Shown here: positions 1 to 11,230 of the stretch, piece after piece
Position numbering within the stretch: position 1 is the stretch's first letter
How the letters are laid out: every line of letters starts with the position of its first letter
Made by a program: the position numbers and the translations under genes
DNA from: Ambrosia x helenae
Taxonomy: Eukaryota; Streptophyta; Magnoliopsida; Asterales; Asteraceae
Direction of reading: 5' to 3'
NCBI GenBank assembly: GCA_030844895.1
Contig: JAUTDX010007483.1
Coordinates: 62,001-126,000, forward strand
Length of the DNA stretch: 64,000 bases
Notes under the pieces: generated by a model
What the model was told of the DNA's origin: nothing
Databases searched by the model: none
The model's input: only the letters and a program-made list of their open reading frames with translations

Positions 1-1
1 A

Positions 2-2956
2 GATCTCTCGAGCAACATTTTAAGCTTAGGACAGATGACCGAAGATGGATGCAAAGTTTGGATGGAAGATAATTACTTGTGGCTCTATGAGGAAGGAAAC
101 CGATTGTTAATGAAGGTGCAAAGAAGTCCGAATCGTCTTTACAAGATAGAATTGAAAGTTGGAACCCCGATATGTTTTCTAAATTCAATTAATGATCGAG
201 CATGGCTTTGGCATGCTAGGCTCGGTCACCTAAACTTTCAATCCATAAAAGACATGAAAAATAAAAACATGGTTTATGGAAAAATTCAAACGAAGCAAGG
301 AGAGCATCTATGCGACGCATGTATGTTGGGGAAACATGCTCGCGAGTCGTTTCCCAAACAAGCAACATACCGTGCCTCTAAGCCGTTGGAGTTAATCCAC
401 ATGGATTTATGTGGACCCATTAGTCCTCCCACACTTGGAGGAAATCGCTACTTCATTCTATTCGTTGATGACCACTCGAGATATATGTGGCTTTATACTA
501 CTAAAAACAAGTTTAATGCTTTGTACTTGTTTAAGAAATTTAAGCAGGAAGTAGAGCTTCAAATGGGACTAAAGGTAAAGGCAATACGAAGTGATCGAGG
601 AGGAGAGTTCCTAAATAATATGTTCTCGAGTTATTGTGATGAGACGGGAATACGTCGGTTCTTTACCGCTCCGTACACGCCTCAACAAAATGGCGTGGTT
701 GAAAGACGTAACAGAATGATAATGAACATGACGAGGAGCATGATGAAAGCAATGTCGGTACCGCAAAATTTATGGGGAGAAGCAGTGCGACATGCCGTGT
801 ATGTGTTGAACCGAGTGCCGACAAAAGCATTGAAGGATGTCACTCCTTATGAAGCCCTGCATGGAAGAAAGCCGAACATAAAACATCTACGAGTCTTTGG
901 GTGTAAGGCTTATATGAAGATACCGGGTGTAAACACGTTTAAGCTTGATGATCGTAGTATACCACTCGTATATGTCGGAAGTGAACCAGGATCGAAAGCT
1001 TTTCGTTTGTATGATCCTGAGAAGAATCGAATTCAGGTTAGTAGAGATGTGAAGTTCGAAGAAAGAGAGGAGTTTGATTGGTCGAAACACAAAGAACGAA
1101 TGGGAATTGGAAGTGAACCACATTGGGTCAGTTTCGAAATTGAGTTTGGAAGGGAATTTCATGCAACCAATCATGAAGAAGCACCTTCATCCTCTCATGA
1201 GGATTCTCCTGATCAACAAACGCATGAACAAAGCCACCGGTCTGAAGGAAGTGATCAGAATCAAGCCGATAGTGATACAGATGAAGAGCAAACTGATCGA
1301 GATGAAGTACAGAGTGTTAGGAGATCATCAAGGCAAACCGTAATCCCAAGAAGGTTCGATGATTATGTCTTAGTTGCTGAAGAGTGCTTGCTAGTGAATG
1401 ATGAACCTTTAAGATATGTGGAAGCTAAAGGAGATAAGCACTGGGAAAAAGCTATGCGAGATGAGTTAATCTCGATAGAAGAAAACAACACGTGGGAATT
1501 AACGGAATTGCCAAAAGAATCGAAGGCCATCGGCTTGAAGTGGGTGTTTAAGATCAAAAGAAATGCAAACGGGAACATAACGAAGCATAAAGCTAGACTC
1601 GTGGCGAAAGGTTATGTCCAACAACCGGGGGTGGATTTCGATGAGGTGTTTGCGCCGGTAGCGAGAATGGAAACCATACGAATGATACTTGCATTGGCAG
1701 CAAAACGAGAATGGTTTGTGTACCATTTGGACGTTAAATCGGCATTCCTAAATGGCGAGTTAAAGGAACTTGTTTATGTGAAGCAACCCGAAGGTTTCGT
1801 GGTACCCGGAAAAGAAGACTTGGTGTACAAACTAAAGAAGGCTCTATACGGGTTACGCCAAGCGCCCCGTGCTTGGAATGATCGCCTCGACAAAACATTG
1901 AAACAACTTGGTTTCATGCGATGTCCAAGAGAGCAGGCGGTTTATGTAAGAAACAAAGATGGTGGTCTTGTGATAGTCGGTGTGTATGTCGATGATTTGA
2001 TTGTAACAGGTGACAATCAAGATGAGATTAATTCATTCAAGAAACAAATGATGGGAGAATTCGAGATGCAAGACTTAGGATTGCTAAGCTATTATCTGGG
2101 AATTGAAGTTCAACAAGAAAGAAGTAAAATCATGTTGAAGCAAACAGCTTATGCAAAGAAAATCCTACAAATTGCTGGTTTGGAAGAATGCAATGCTACA
2201 AAATATCCAATGGAACATAGGCTGCAAGTGACAAAAGATGAAGAAGGAAAACCGATTGACGCGACAATGTATAGAAGAATAATCGGAAGTCTAAGGTACC
2301 TAGTACATACAAGACCTGATATCTCCTTTTCGGTTGGAGTAATGAGTCGGTTTATGCAAGAACCGAAGGCAAGTCACATGCAGCTCATAAAACATATTCT
2401 TCGATACATAAAAGGAACAATCAATTATGGTTTAGAGTATCGGAAGGATGGGGATGATAAATTGATCGGATACTGTGACAGTAGTTTTGCAACTGACTTG
2501 GTCGATGGAAGAAGTACAACCAGAATGGTCTTTTACTATGGAAATGCTCTAATATCTTGGAATTCACAGAAACAGAAGACAGTGGCTCTTTCATCGTGTG
2601 AATCGGAGTTCATGGCAGCAGCTGCTACTGCATGTCAGGCAATATGGTTGCGAGGATTGCTTAGTGAATTAACTGGATGCAAAGAAAGTGTAGTACAATT
2701 GCGGATTGATAATAAATCGGCAATAGCATTAATGAAGAATCTAGTTTTTCATGGGCGGAGCAAGCATATTAATACAAGATATCATTTCATACGGCAATGT
2801 ATCGAACGAGAAGAAGTTCAAGTGGAGCATGTTAAAGGCACTGAACAGAAAGCAGATATCTTGACAAAAGCACTTCCTAGGATCAAGTTCGACGAGATGA
2901 GATCGTTGCTCGGAGTGGTGGATTTGGGTGGAACGAGACAAACAAACAAGGATTAA
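2..2956 (+). CDS. Ty1/copia polyprotein, 3' part (integrase, RT, RNase H); 5' end outside window
   Basis: This is the pol part of a copia retrotransposon polyprotein. The reading frame is open from base 2 and runs through the Met at 35, so gag and protease lie to the left. Counting from that Met: a GAG-pre-integrase HHCC finger (H60, H65, C93, C96); an integrase core with D124, D187 and E223, the family's DDX35E spacing; a Ser/Asp/Glu-rich linker at about 380-430; reverse transcriptase from about 490 with FLNGEL and YVDD (651-654); and RNase H with GYCDSSFA and ALSSCESEF. The end ADILTKAL is typical of copia. No stop or frameshift interrupts about 980 codons, so this part of the element looks intact and fairly young. 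A purine tract and 3' LTR follow directly. Family assignment is secure; lineage within copia was not determined. Confidence 0.95.
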   Translation, partial: DLSSNILSLGQMTEDGCKVWMEDNYLWLYEEGNRLLMKVQRSPNRLYKIELKVGTPICFLNSINDRAWLWHARLGHLNFQSIKDMKNKNMVYGKIQTKQGEHLCDACMLGKHARESFPKQATYRASKPLELIHMDLCGPISPPTLGGNRYFILFVDDHSRYMWLYTTKNKFNALYLFKKFKQEVELQMGLKVKAIRSDRGGEFLNNMFSSYCDETGIRRFFTAPYTPQQNGVVERRNRMIMNMTRSMMKAMSVPQNLWGEAVRHAVYVLNRVPTKALKDVTPYEALHGRKPNIKHLRVFGCKAYMKIPGVNTFKLDDRSIPLVYVGSEPGSKAFRLYDPEKNRIQVSRDVKFEEREEFDWSKHKERMGIGSEPHWVSFEIEFGREFHATNHEEAPSSSHEDSPDQQTHEQSHRSEGSDQNQADSDTDEEQTDRDEVQSVRRSSRQTVIPRRFDDYVLVAEECLLVNDEPLRYVEAKGDKHWEKAMRDELISIEENNTWELTELPKESKAIGLKWVFKIKRNANGNITKHKARLVAKGYVQQPGVDFDEVFAPVARMETIRMILALAAKREWFVYHLDVKSAFLNGELKELVYVKQPEGFVVPGKEDLVYKLKKALYGLRQAPRAWNDRLDKTLKQLGFMRCPREQAVYVRNKDGGLVIVGVYVDDLIVTGDNQDEINSFKKQMMGEFEMQDLGLLSYYLGIEVQQERSKIMLKQTAYAKKILQIAGLEECNATKYPMEHRLQVTKDEEGKPIDATMYRRIIGSLRYLVHTRPDISFSVGVMSRFMQEPKASHMQLIKHILRYIKGTINYGLEYRKDGDDKLIGYCDSSFATDLVDGRSTTRMVFYYGNALISWNSQKQKTVALSSCESEFMAAAATACQAIWLRGLLSELTGCKESVVQLRIDNKSAIALMKNLVFHGRSKHINTRYHFIRQCIEREEVQVEHVKGTEQKADILTKALPRIKFDEMRSLLGVVDLGGTRQTNKD

Positions 2957-2965
2957 GGGGGTGAA
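2957..2965 (+). other. Polypurine tract of the copia element
   Basis: A G-rich purine stretch (GGGGGTGAA) sits between the pol stop codon and the TG that opens the LTR. This is the position where plus-strand DNA synthesis is primed in LTR retrotransposons. Confidence 0.6.
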
Positions 2966-3226
2966 TGTGATAATTAATCCTTGAGTTAAAGATAAGAATA
3001 AGTTTAGTAGATAAGTATGATGAGTTTTATTTAGTTTATGATTCCTTGTTCTAATAGGTTTAGGAAGTCTAGTTTTATCTTTATCTTTGAAGTTTGTTTA
3101 GATTATAAATAGGGATGTTATTTGTAAGTTTATTATTCATTCAAATTAATAAAATAGAGTCAGAGTGTCCCTCTAAAAGATTGTTATTGTGGTCGTGAGT
3201 TTGTGAATCGCTTGATACCTCCAACA
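2966..3226 (+). repeat. 3' LTR of the copia element
   Basis: The segment opens with TGTGATAATTAATCC directly after the purine tract and closes with CTCCAACA, so it has TG...CA ends and is about 261 bp long. It contains a TATA-like TTATAAATAG near 3104 and an AATAAA-type signal near 3149, as expected for an LTR with its own promoter and polyadenylation site. The 5' LTR and the left target duplication are outside the window, so the exact right edge rests on the CA and could be off by a few bases. It lies about 1.15 kb upstream of the GEX1-like start codon. Confidence 0.75.
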
Positions 3227-4380
3227 TGTTTAAGAGTTATGTACTAAAGTTGATCATGTTTGGTGTTTTGGTCTATTATGGTGTCTACAAGGACCATCAT
3301 GGAAAGTGTGTAATTTAGGTATACATTGTCATGCTTGGTGAAGGTTATGTGATAATTACTTTGCCATATGATGGTATATGTTGCTTAAAATGAGTGATAT
3401 ACTATGAATGTAACGATATGATAATATCATTCTACTTTTAGCAATATTACAATTAACATGTTGCTTAAAATGAGTGATATAGTATGTATAAGTTCTCATT
3501 TTATTTCTCAAATCATGACCTCGGGTTTATGAACGTATAACTAAAACTCAGTCCAACTTGGATGCTAATTTCTGAGGGTATAACTGTCAGTTAACGTATG
3601 GCAGTTACAAAGATACCCGCAGCGTACATTGCGTGCTGTAAGCTACCCAACCGTCACAAAGTAACGTTATCCTGAAACAAACCCATGAATATTAACGGCC
3701 GAAGAATGGAAAATTAATAGTCACGTCCCATTGAAACCATGTGTAACCTTCTGCCACATCTTGTACCACTTGGATCTTTAATTCATTTGTCAACATACCC
3801 ATGAAAATGTAGAAGAGCCATACTTGTTATTAAGTTGGCAATCTATCGTCTTTTCTATCTGATTTGATTATGTAAAGTAGAAGATATTTGCTCATCTGCA
3901 TCAAGCGTAGTTGAAACGGTCGAAGTGTCTTATCGAATATGAATTTTGCAATGAGTTTATTGTAGTATAGAGTTTTGTCTAAATGTATGGATCTTTATCT
4001 ATTACACCAAATGTTTCTGTTAATGATCTTATCTAGAAGGACCAGAAAAGAAGGTGTGTGTTAGGGTGTTTATTGTCATTACTTTTTTAAGGTTATGTTA
4101 ATAATCACAATAGATAGTTGCATATTCATTGTCCTCTAGTCATTCCACACTTGTATTTGTTTTTCTGTGTTTTCTTTCGGTTGTTTTATTATTTGTTAGG
4201 CTGATGCATTCTCATCAAATTCTTTTCCTTTTGGCTTCTTCATTTTTTGTTAATTATTTATGATTCAATAATCTTTCCATATAAGTTTTGCACTCTTATA
4301 TAATGCTCCCTGCCTCCTTCCTGGTTCTTTGATTTTTTTTATACAGGCTTATTAGTTAATATTATCGCTTAACGGATCCA
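3227..4380. other. Upstream region of the GEX1-like gene; no gene seen
   Basis: AT-rich sequence between the copia LTR and the GEX1-like start codon. A phrase near 3380 (TTGCTTAAAATGAGTGATAT) recurs near 3460, so there is a local duplication of about 80 bp spacing. No ORF with family similarity was recognised. Promoter and 5' leader elements must lie here, but none could be assigned with confidence. Confidence 0.5.
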
Positions 4381-7300
4381 ATGAGTCATCATAAGCATTT
4401 TACTCTCGGTATCCTATGGGTTCTTGTGTTTCTTCCTCGCAACATGAAGTCATTTAGTTGGCTTTTCTCAAGTGAAAAATCTTCAGAATATCCTGAAATT
4501 CCCGATAATGTAGTTGCTGAATTTTCCATGGAATCGTTAAATAGCAACAAGGGTGTGAGTTTGGTTGAAAAGGCAAAGAGAAAGGCGGCTTTGTCAAATT
4601 CTTGTTGGCAAAATGCGTATCAAAATTTGTTTGAAGGGTGCTCAGAGATTTTAGCACGTGAAGAACAACGGTCTAGGCTTGCTTGGCATCTTAGTAGTTG
4701 CTTTCAGAAGGACACTGCGAGGCCTCATTTTCCTTATTGTGATCTAAAGTCTCCAATGGTAAATTGTCTCAAAAAGTTAGATGAAGATACTCATAGAATT
4801 TATCTTGAGTTCTATCTTGAGACCAATGCCATTTGTCATCAACTACAGTGAGTGACTCTTATCTCTCTCTTCCTCTCTATTAGAATGGTGATATGTTGGG
4901 GTCGCAAACTGGTCGGATAAGGAGGTCTACGTGCTGGGTTTGGGTCAAACTGTGTTTTTTGCACGTGTCGAGATGGGTTGAGTTTGGCCCAAAATATTTT
5001 TGCTTTAGACTACTGTAAAAACTCAATAAAAAATCAAGATATGAACTGACTTATTGAATAATTTTATATTAGTATTTATTCTGTGTCTTTTCAAAATCGT
5101 TCAGATACTTTTTGTTTCTATGATTATGATTTTTTTGTTTAGTTATTTTAAAGATAATGGGCGGAATTTCATTAGGGTGAGTAGCGGTTTGTCAAATATG
5201 CTTACAAATTATATTTTTTAATTGATCATCAAATATTTGATGATCTATGATTCTATGTTTATGCATTAGAAAGCCACTTATGGTGCTTATCAACCTATTT
5301 GACCCCTTCAACCCATTTATGTAAAATAGCATGAATGCATGTTTTTAAATTAAGAACATTTTGAATTCTTGTCTAATTATACTTGTAGGACTGATGCATT
5401 CAAGAGACAAACAGAAAGATTGGTGAATGACCTCAAAAGGTCCGCCGAATCAGCAGAGGTTAAGTTAGAGAAGATTGAAGAGAAAGCAGACCATGTCTTG
5501 CATAGTTCAAATCATATTCACGACTCATTATCTTCTATCGATGTTCAAACACAACAATTGGCTCAAACATCAAAACTTGTTGAAGAATGTGTAAATGTCG
5601 TGTTAGATCATTCACGGTCAGTTTATGAACAGTCTCTTAAAATAGCAGATTCACAACTGGAGCTGCAAATTGGACAAATGAAAATGAGCGAAAGGATAGA
5701 AGACGGAATGACAATGCTTAAGGAAACTGCCAATAAGTTGGGTGAAGAAATGAATAATTTAAGGAATGAAGCTGTTGAACTAGAAAAGGAAATTGGTAGA
5801 GTTGGAGATGTAATGTTTATGAAGATGAATCATTTACAAAGTAAAGCCGACGATATTGAGAATGTAACAGAAACTTCATTAGACCGGCAAAAGCAACTTC
5901 TTGAAAGCCAGAGTACTGCCTTTGATGTTCTCCAAACTGTCACAAATTTTCAGTCCCAAGCACTAGAAAAAAGCAGGTACAAACTAACATATATGCGAAG
6001 TTTAAAAGAAAGGAAACGAGCCTCGAGGCTTTTTCCTTTCGCCTCATGATGCGTAAGCCTCGAGGCGTAAGCTTGAGGCGCAGTCAAAAAATAAATATGA
6101 AAATTATGTGTCTATAAAAAATAAAATACTTGACCTAGAAAAGTCTAAAACATCAAAAACACACATCAAAAATAAAATAATTGACCCAAAAAGTCTATGA
6201 CAGCAAAAAAACACATCAAAAACACCCTAAACCACCTGAGGCGCACCTGAGGCGCATATTTTCTTAGCGCCTCAGCCCTTAGAGGCGTATGTACAATCTA
6301 AACCCCATGAGGCGCGCCTCACTCGTTTTCTCAGAGTTTCGCCTTGAGGCGCACCTCGAGGCGTACGCCTCACCCGTTTTTTTTAAACCATGCATATATG
6401 TATGTATGCATGCGCACATGCTTATTTACGTATATGTATACTATATAACTTCTAAATTGATTGTAGGAGAAGTCTGCAACAGTTGACTTCACTTGGTAAT
6501 AGTCAACAACATGAACTCATACAAAGGCAAGAACAGCTTAAACAAGCTCATGAGCATCTATTTGAGCATTCAAAAACTATACTAGCTGCTCAGGTTCACC
6601 TTTTTTATATAGTTGTGTATTTAGTTGCGTGTTTTATCGTTCTAAAAAATCTTTTACTGTTTGATAGGAAACCTTTGAGTCAAAGCAAGCAAGCATGTTT
6701 CTTGCAATCGACAAGCTTTTGACTCTGCACAATGCACTTTTACTGGAATCGCGAGTCATAAAAGCTTTCCTTGTTTATTCTATATCAATCTTCATTCTCT
6801 TCATGTTCACAAGCACAAAGCAAACCTACGGTGTCAGAACCAGGCTATATATTGGTAACTTAAAGCTATTGTATTCTATTTTTTTTTTTTTTTTTTGTTG
6901 TTTTTAACGTTACAATAATCTTTTTGTTGTTTTTTCTCCTTTCATGTAGGGTTGTGTGTGACGTTCTTGATTGAATTTGTGGTGCTTCGATATGGAGTTG
7001 ACATCAAGCAAGAAGCATGGATTATCCGCATTGTTCGGATAACATTCTTGCTTCTAGCGTCATGTCAACTTCTATATGCCATTTACACTTACAGGTAGAG
7101 ATCAAAGTCATTTCCATAGGTTAAAACTGGGTTAAAATCTGCATTACAAACTTTTAAATATAACTAATCATATTGTATTTTTGTATTCGAGCAGAGACTA
7201 TGATACATTGAACCATCACATGCTTCAATCACTAATCGAAAAGGTTAATTGCCTGCAAGGAAATAAACAGTTTTTATGCGAAGATGATGATAGTGATGTT

Positions 7301-7429
7301 GACTGGTCATCATGGATTGACTCAGACTTACACGAAGATGAATTGGACGAAACTGACTATATTCTTCCAGATGAAGTCAGAGATTCTTCAGTTTCTAGAG
7401 AATATAATCTTTGTCGCCGCTGTCAATAA
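4381..7429 (+). CDS. GEX1: GEX1/KAR5-family gamete nuclear-envelope protein (six exons)
   Basis: Exons: 4381-4847, 5389-5976, 6467-6593, 6668-6854, 6950-7094 and 7195-7429, all GT-AG and in frame, giving 582 residues, close to the length I expect for plant GEX1. Visible parts: a hydrophobic start (about 1-20) that can serve as signal peptide; a Cys-rich region (about 75-155, NSCWQNAYQNLFEGC onwards); long coiled coils rich in Glu, Lys and Gln (about 157-394); three hydrophobic segments (about 425-443, 458-471, 484-502); and an acidic tail (DDDSDVDWSSW). This order matches the KAR5/Brambleberry/GEX1 family, whose members sit in the nuclear envelope of gametes and are needed for nuclear fusion; Arabidopsis GEX1 also has roles in gametophyte and embryo development. 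The gene looks intact. Start choice: first Met in frame that gives the signal segment. Intron 2 holds a GAGGCG-rich repeat. Gamete expression is known for the family, not seen here. Confidence 0.9.
5992..6393. repeat. GAGGCG-rich inverted repeat in GEX1 intron 2
   Basis: The intron carries many GAGGCG and CGCCTC words. It opens near TTTAAAAGAAAGGAAACG and closes with CGTTTTTTTTAAACCA, which are inverted relative to each other, so it may be a small inverted-repeat element. A related end (TGGTTTAAAAAATAGCGCCT) lies near 62069, in an intron of another gene. The origin is unknown. Confidence 0.55.
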
Positions 7430-7497
7430 CTTGAAGATTATGTAAATTTTGAGGCAAGACGCATTCGGTTTCATATATAAAATTGCATAATGATACA

Positions 7498-8675
7498 GGG
7501 TCGAGATCCTGTGCAAAGTGTGTTTTGTGTGAGAAGCGTAAGAAGTGTTTTGGACCATTAGATCATCTTAATCAATGGTTTAGATTTAATGAGTGGCATT
7601 ATTGTAAATAATGTTATAGTTATAATAACTAATTAGGCTACTTAGGGGTATAATGGTAAAACACACCCTACATTTAATTCACATTTAAAGGGTCTAACTA
7701 AAAATATGGAAGGCCTAACAAATTCAATCTTCCTATTTACGTCCTCCATTTAATTCACATTTAAGTGTCTCTCACCTCTCTCTCTTTTTCTCTCTTTCTC
7801 CTCTCTCTCTCTCCCTGCGCCACCTACACAACCGCCATCAACCACCACAAACCACCACCATCAACCGAACCATCATTCGACAGCCACCATCACAAACATA
7901 AATAATCGAAGTGTTTTTTTTAGGGATGAAGACGACATGAGGTGATAATGGATCAGTGTGTTTTATGGTGGATTATTTTAAACAACATTCATATTGTTGT
8001 GTTTTATGTTCAAAGGATATTTGTGTGGTTTAGTGTTTTTTGAATTTAAAACACATTTTAAATGTATGTATAGTTGTGTTTTTTGAATGTGTTACTGATT
8101 GTGTATGATAAAGATAAAACACACTGGATTCTGGAGAAGATGATGATAAAACACACGGGACTGTTTAAAACACAAAGTTGAGAATATGGTGATAAAACAC
8201 ACGAGTATGAACGTAAAAAACACCTTGTTGATGAAGCAACTTACAAGACTATAATAAAACACCAATGTGCATAAAAAAACCATATTTTTTGCATTAGTAA
8301 AACTCCTTATAAAAACAACACAAAAGGTGTGTTATACCTTCAAACCTTATGGTATACCAGTAAAACACCATGTACTCACATCAGTAAAACACACTAATAT
8401 GAATGCTGTTTTGGTCGTATATAATTCAGTAAATGAATGACAATGTGCTGAATGTTAATAAAAACTCTATAAATATTCGTGAGATGTGAAACAAAATCCC
8501 TAAGAATGCTGCTAAATTAAACACGAAATTAATTAGCCATTATCTCCTAAAATAAGATTAGCAATGCAATTTACAATGTTACCCTTCTATATAATAAAAT
8601 AGGCCGCCATGTGTCACACTATTATTGGTTCTCACACTTCTCACAAAAAATAGGTTTTGTACATGATCCTAAACC
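7498..8675. mobile_element. Non-autonomous Mutator-like element with 10-bp target duplication
   Basis: The left end begins GGGTCGAGATCCTGTGC and continues GTGTTTTGTGTGAGAAG. The right end, read on the other strand, begins GGTTTAGGATCATGTAC and continues TTTTTTGTGAGAAG. The two ends are therefore degenerate terminal inverted repeats of about 45 bp. The element is flanked on both sides by TAATGATACA (7488-7497 and 8676-8685); a 9-10 bp duplication is characteristic of Mutator-like insertions. The interior has CT-rich sequence near 7765-7815, runs of CCACCA and many AAAACAC words, but no transposase. It lies about 70 bp past the GEX1-like stop codon and may hold that gene's 3' end. Confidence 0.75.
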
Positions 8676-9733
8676 TAATGATACAATCTAATTGTATTCT
8701 ATATATATATATTCTATATATATATAATTAAAACTTGAAGACCTTTAACAACAGTTCTTTCATCTGGGCCCTTCCTTTTTGATCCAACGTACGTCGTTTT
8801 CCCACGTATACTTTCTTCTCAATATTTTATTCTATTGGTATCACACAAACCGTTCCACTTTTCTCTACACCCATCACATGAACGATGATTCAACTTGATG
8901 ATTTAACTGAGTCATCCCCACTTCCTCTCACCTGCATCTTGGTGAAGGTTACCCTCATCTCCACCTGTCGATCATTCACAGTTTCCAGGGTATCCCATCG
9001 CCGCAAACGATCTGAAACGAACTAAGAAGGCCTCTTTCATGTTCTTAGGCGACTTATTTGGACAAATCTCTCTTGAAACTGTAACAGCGACGGTTAGGTG
9101 GTGGTGTCTTCAGGTGCTTCTGATGGTGAAGGTTATCAGAGAGTAAGGTGGTTTCATGGTGGTCTACAACTGCGGTGGTCGGATTACGTATCGATGTCGG
9201 ACTCGTGACTGTGCACCGGAGCATGAAGGCGATTCGAGGCCGATCAGAAAGCAGAGCATAGTAGCAGCAGCCGAGACAGCGGTTAGATGAATAGATCTAT
9301 TGTCTTCGATCTCGAATCGGTATGTGTTTACTTTAAGATCGCCCGTCTATTGATCAGCTCACCGGTTGTTTCACCGCCAAAGGCGTTCGAGAAGGTTCGG
9401 CAGCCGCTTCGTGATAATCGGTTTGAGAAGAATCATAGTTCGGACCTACTTATGCAGATGCAGGTACGGTTAATTAAGGCATTTGCTGATGAAGTGAATA
9501 TATGTTTGTTATTGATATCTTAGGGTTTTGTATTGTGTTTGTTCCATGATTTGAATAGTTATGGAGTATTACAGTAACTTTGCAAGGTATTATAATCATC
9601 TATTCTTATGAATGTGTTGTTTGCTAAAAGGTGGTCGTCGTGGTGGTGCGAATTGTTTGTCAAAAAGTTTGACAGTGGTGGTGTGGAGTGACAGGTCATG
9701 ACATGAAACGCATAACAAACATGGTGATCAAGT

Positions 9734-9990
9734 TTTTTTTTTTTTTTTTGAACTGAACAACGAAACTTTATTCATCACCATAATACACCACAAGTTACAC
9801 CACATCATACTCGGCTCATTTAGCGAGTAGCTACCTGGGCCATAGTAGTCGACCCATACAGTTTAAACCCGAACTTTTGAACATTACGACACAAACAAAG
9901 ATACAGAAAACTATCCATTGTCTAAAAGCGAGAAGTCCCCCCATTGTTCCTTTTCCAATCCATTACACCTTGCTCTCTTGATCATACAAG
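9734..9990 (-). mobile_element. 5'-truncated LINE 3' end (minus strand)
   Basis: A run of T (about 9736-9751) is followed by GAACTGAACAACGAAACTTT. Read on the minus strand this is AAAGTTTCGTTGTTCAGTTC and then poly-A, with an AATAAA signal just before. The 3' end of the large LINE in this window is closely similar (AATAAAGTTTGTTGGCCG, then poly-A). The left limit of the fragment and its target duplication were not found. Confidence 0.5.
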
Positions 9991-10479
9991 TTCTGTTACG
10001 ATATGATGAACTCATTAATGGTGAGATGATTTATATATCGTGTTTAATTAGTCGCTTTGTCTTTTATTGTAGATATGGCTACCTATAGTTATATGATATA
10101 TGAACTGTTTGTGTTCATATTTGTTATTTTGATTATAAAAGTTTAGGTTTAACACGTTGTCATAAACTTTATCACGAAGGGATGCTTAATTGCTTCTGAT
10201 GAATAATTGATTCTAATAGTCTATCCAACTAATTGTTTTAAACCAGATTATTAAACCAGATTATTTAAGTTAGTGTGATAATATAATTTAGGTATAATAT
10301 CATAACACAACTATACTATTATACATATGCATCAATAAAACTTTAGAGCGTGTTTATCTATTATGGATTTAAAATGCTATCTAATATATCTGTATGGTTA
10401 TTCATGTGCTACTCTAATGACTTTAATGTAGACAAGCAAGGATCAAAGTTGTTAAATGATAATTTTATGTGTTTAATAT

Positions 10480-10740
10480 GGGTCAACAAAAATTCAGCTT
10501 TATAGTGGTGTCAAATGGAATTGTTATGTGGCGAATTAGGGCTGCAAACATAACATTATAGGGCTGCATAAATGGGATTGTTATGCAGAAATTTACGCCT
10601 GAAAATACAATCGTACAAGGTTGTAAAATGGGGATGTTATATTGTCATATATGGCTGCAAAATGCAGCTGAGTAGGCTTGTGAATTAATCCTGTACAGGG
10701 CTGCAAATACAACCTCATAAGCTTCGTATACGATCGTCTT
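10480..10740. repeat. Degenerate tandem repeat with GGCTGCAAA words
   Basis: The words GGGCTGCAAA, GGCTGCATAA, GGTTGTAAAA and GGCTGCAAAA return about every 40-60 bases, separated by TGGGATTGTTATG-like phrases. This looks like an old tandem array whose units have drifted. Function unknown. Confidence 0.4.
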
Positions 10741-11230
10741 ATTGGGATACACAGGGTTGAAGGTCAAGGAATACAAGCTACTAAGATGCGACTTTAGCGA
10801 CATTTGCTGCTTTGGATCTGGTCTTCAAGAACATGTTAATTTTAGCATCAAGTATTTTATCGTCTATTTAAATTCTAGATTATATACACTTCATGTTTGA
10901 TGCTTCGCATTGAGAAAAAAAAAGTGGGCAATGTCAATTTCATTTGTTGTTTGTGTGCAGTTCATGACTCATTGGATTTAGTTTTCAGTAGTTCATGTTT
11001 CGTTAGATTTAGTTTTAAGCTGTTTACCAAGAGGTACATTAGACTTTTTTGTGAGGCCTAATAGTTATTTATATCTATAGTCCTATCACAAAAAGTTGCT
11101 TAACTACACATTTCGACTAAATTACAAACGGTTTCTACATTTGTTTTGGTGGTGCCAATCCATAACCCGCGCACGTCGCCACACTGTCACCAACGTGCCC
11201 CCGCCGCAACGCGCGGGGGACGTCATCTAG

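Larger units (their letters stand above)
8698..11230 (+). mobile_element. Probable non-autonomous Helitron
   Basis: The right end has the Helitron signature: a short GC hairpin (CCCCGCCGCAACGCGCGGGG), eight bases, then CTAG at 11227-11230 followed by T. The left end is less sure: candidates are TCTATATATATA at 8698 or 8713, a common form of plant Helitron 5' end, but it is not preceded by A. No Rep/helicase gene is present. The interior (about 8800-9520) has coding-like, higher-GC sequence, including an ORF of 78 codons at 9287-9523, and could hold a captured gene fragment that I could not identify. A LINE 3' fragment (9734 to about 9990) is inserted in it. Confidence 0.5.

Noticed and set aside
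887..2941. Minus-strand and overlapping ORFs within the copia polyprotein
   Set aside because: They are antisense or out-of-frame shadows of a clear pol frame and have no motifs of their own.
8586..8640. TCTATATAATAAAATAGGCC considered as the left end of the Helitron ending at 11230
   Set aside because: It lies inside the Mutator-like element fixed by its TAATGATACA duplication, so it is part of that element's right end.
9287..9523. 78-codon ORF inside the Helitron as a real gene
   Set aside because: No recognisable domain and no exon structure. It is kept only as a possible captured fragment.
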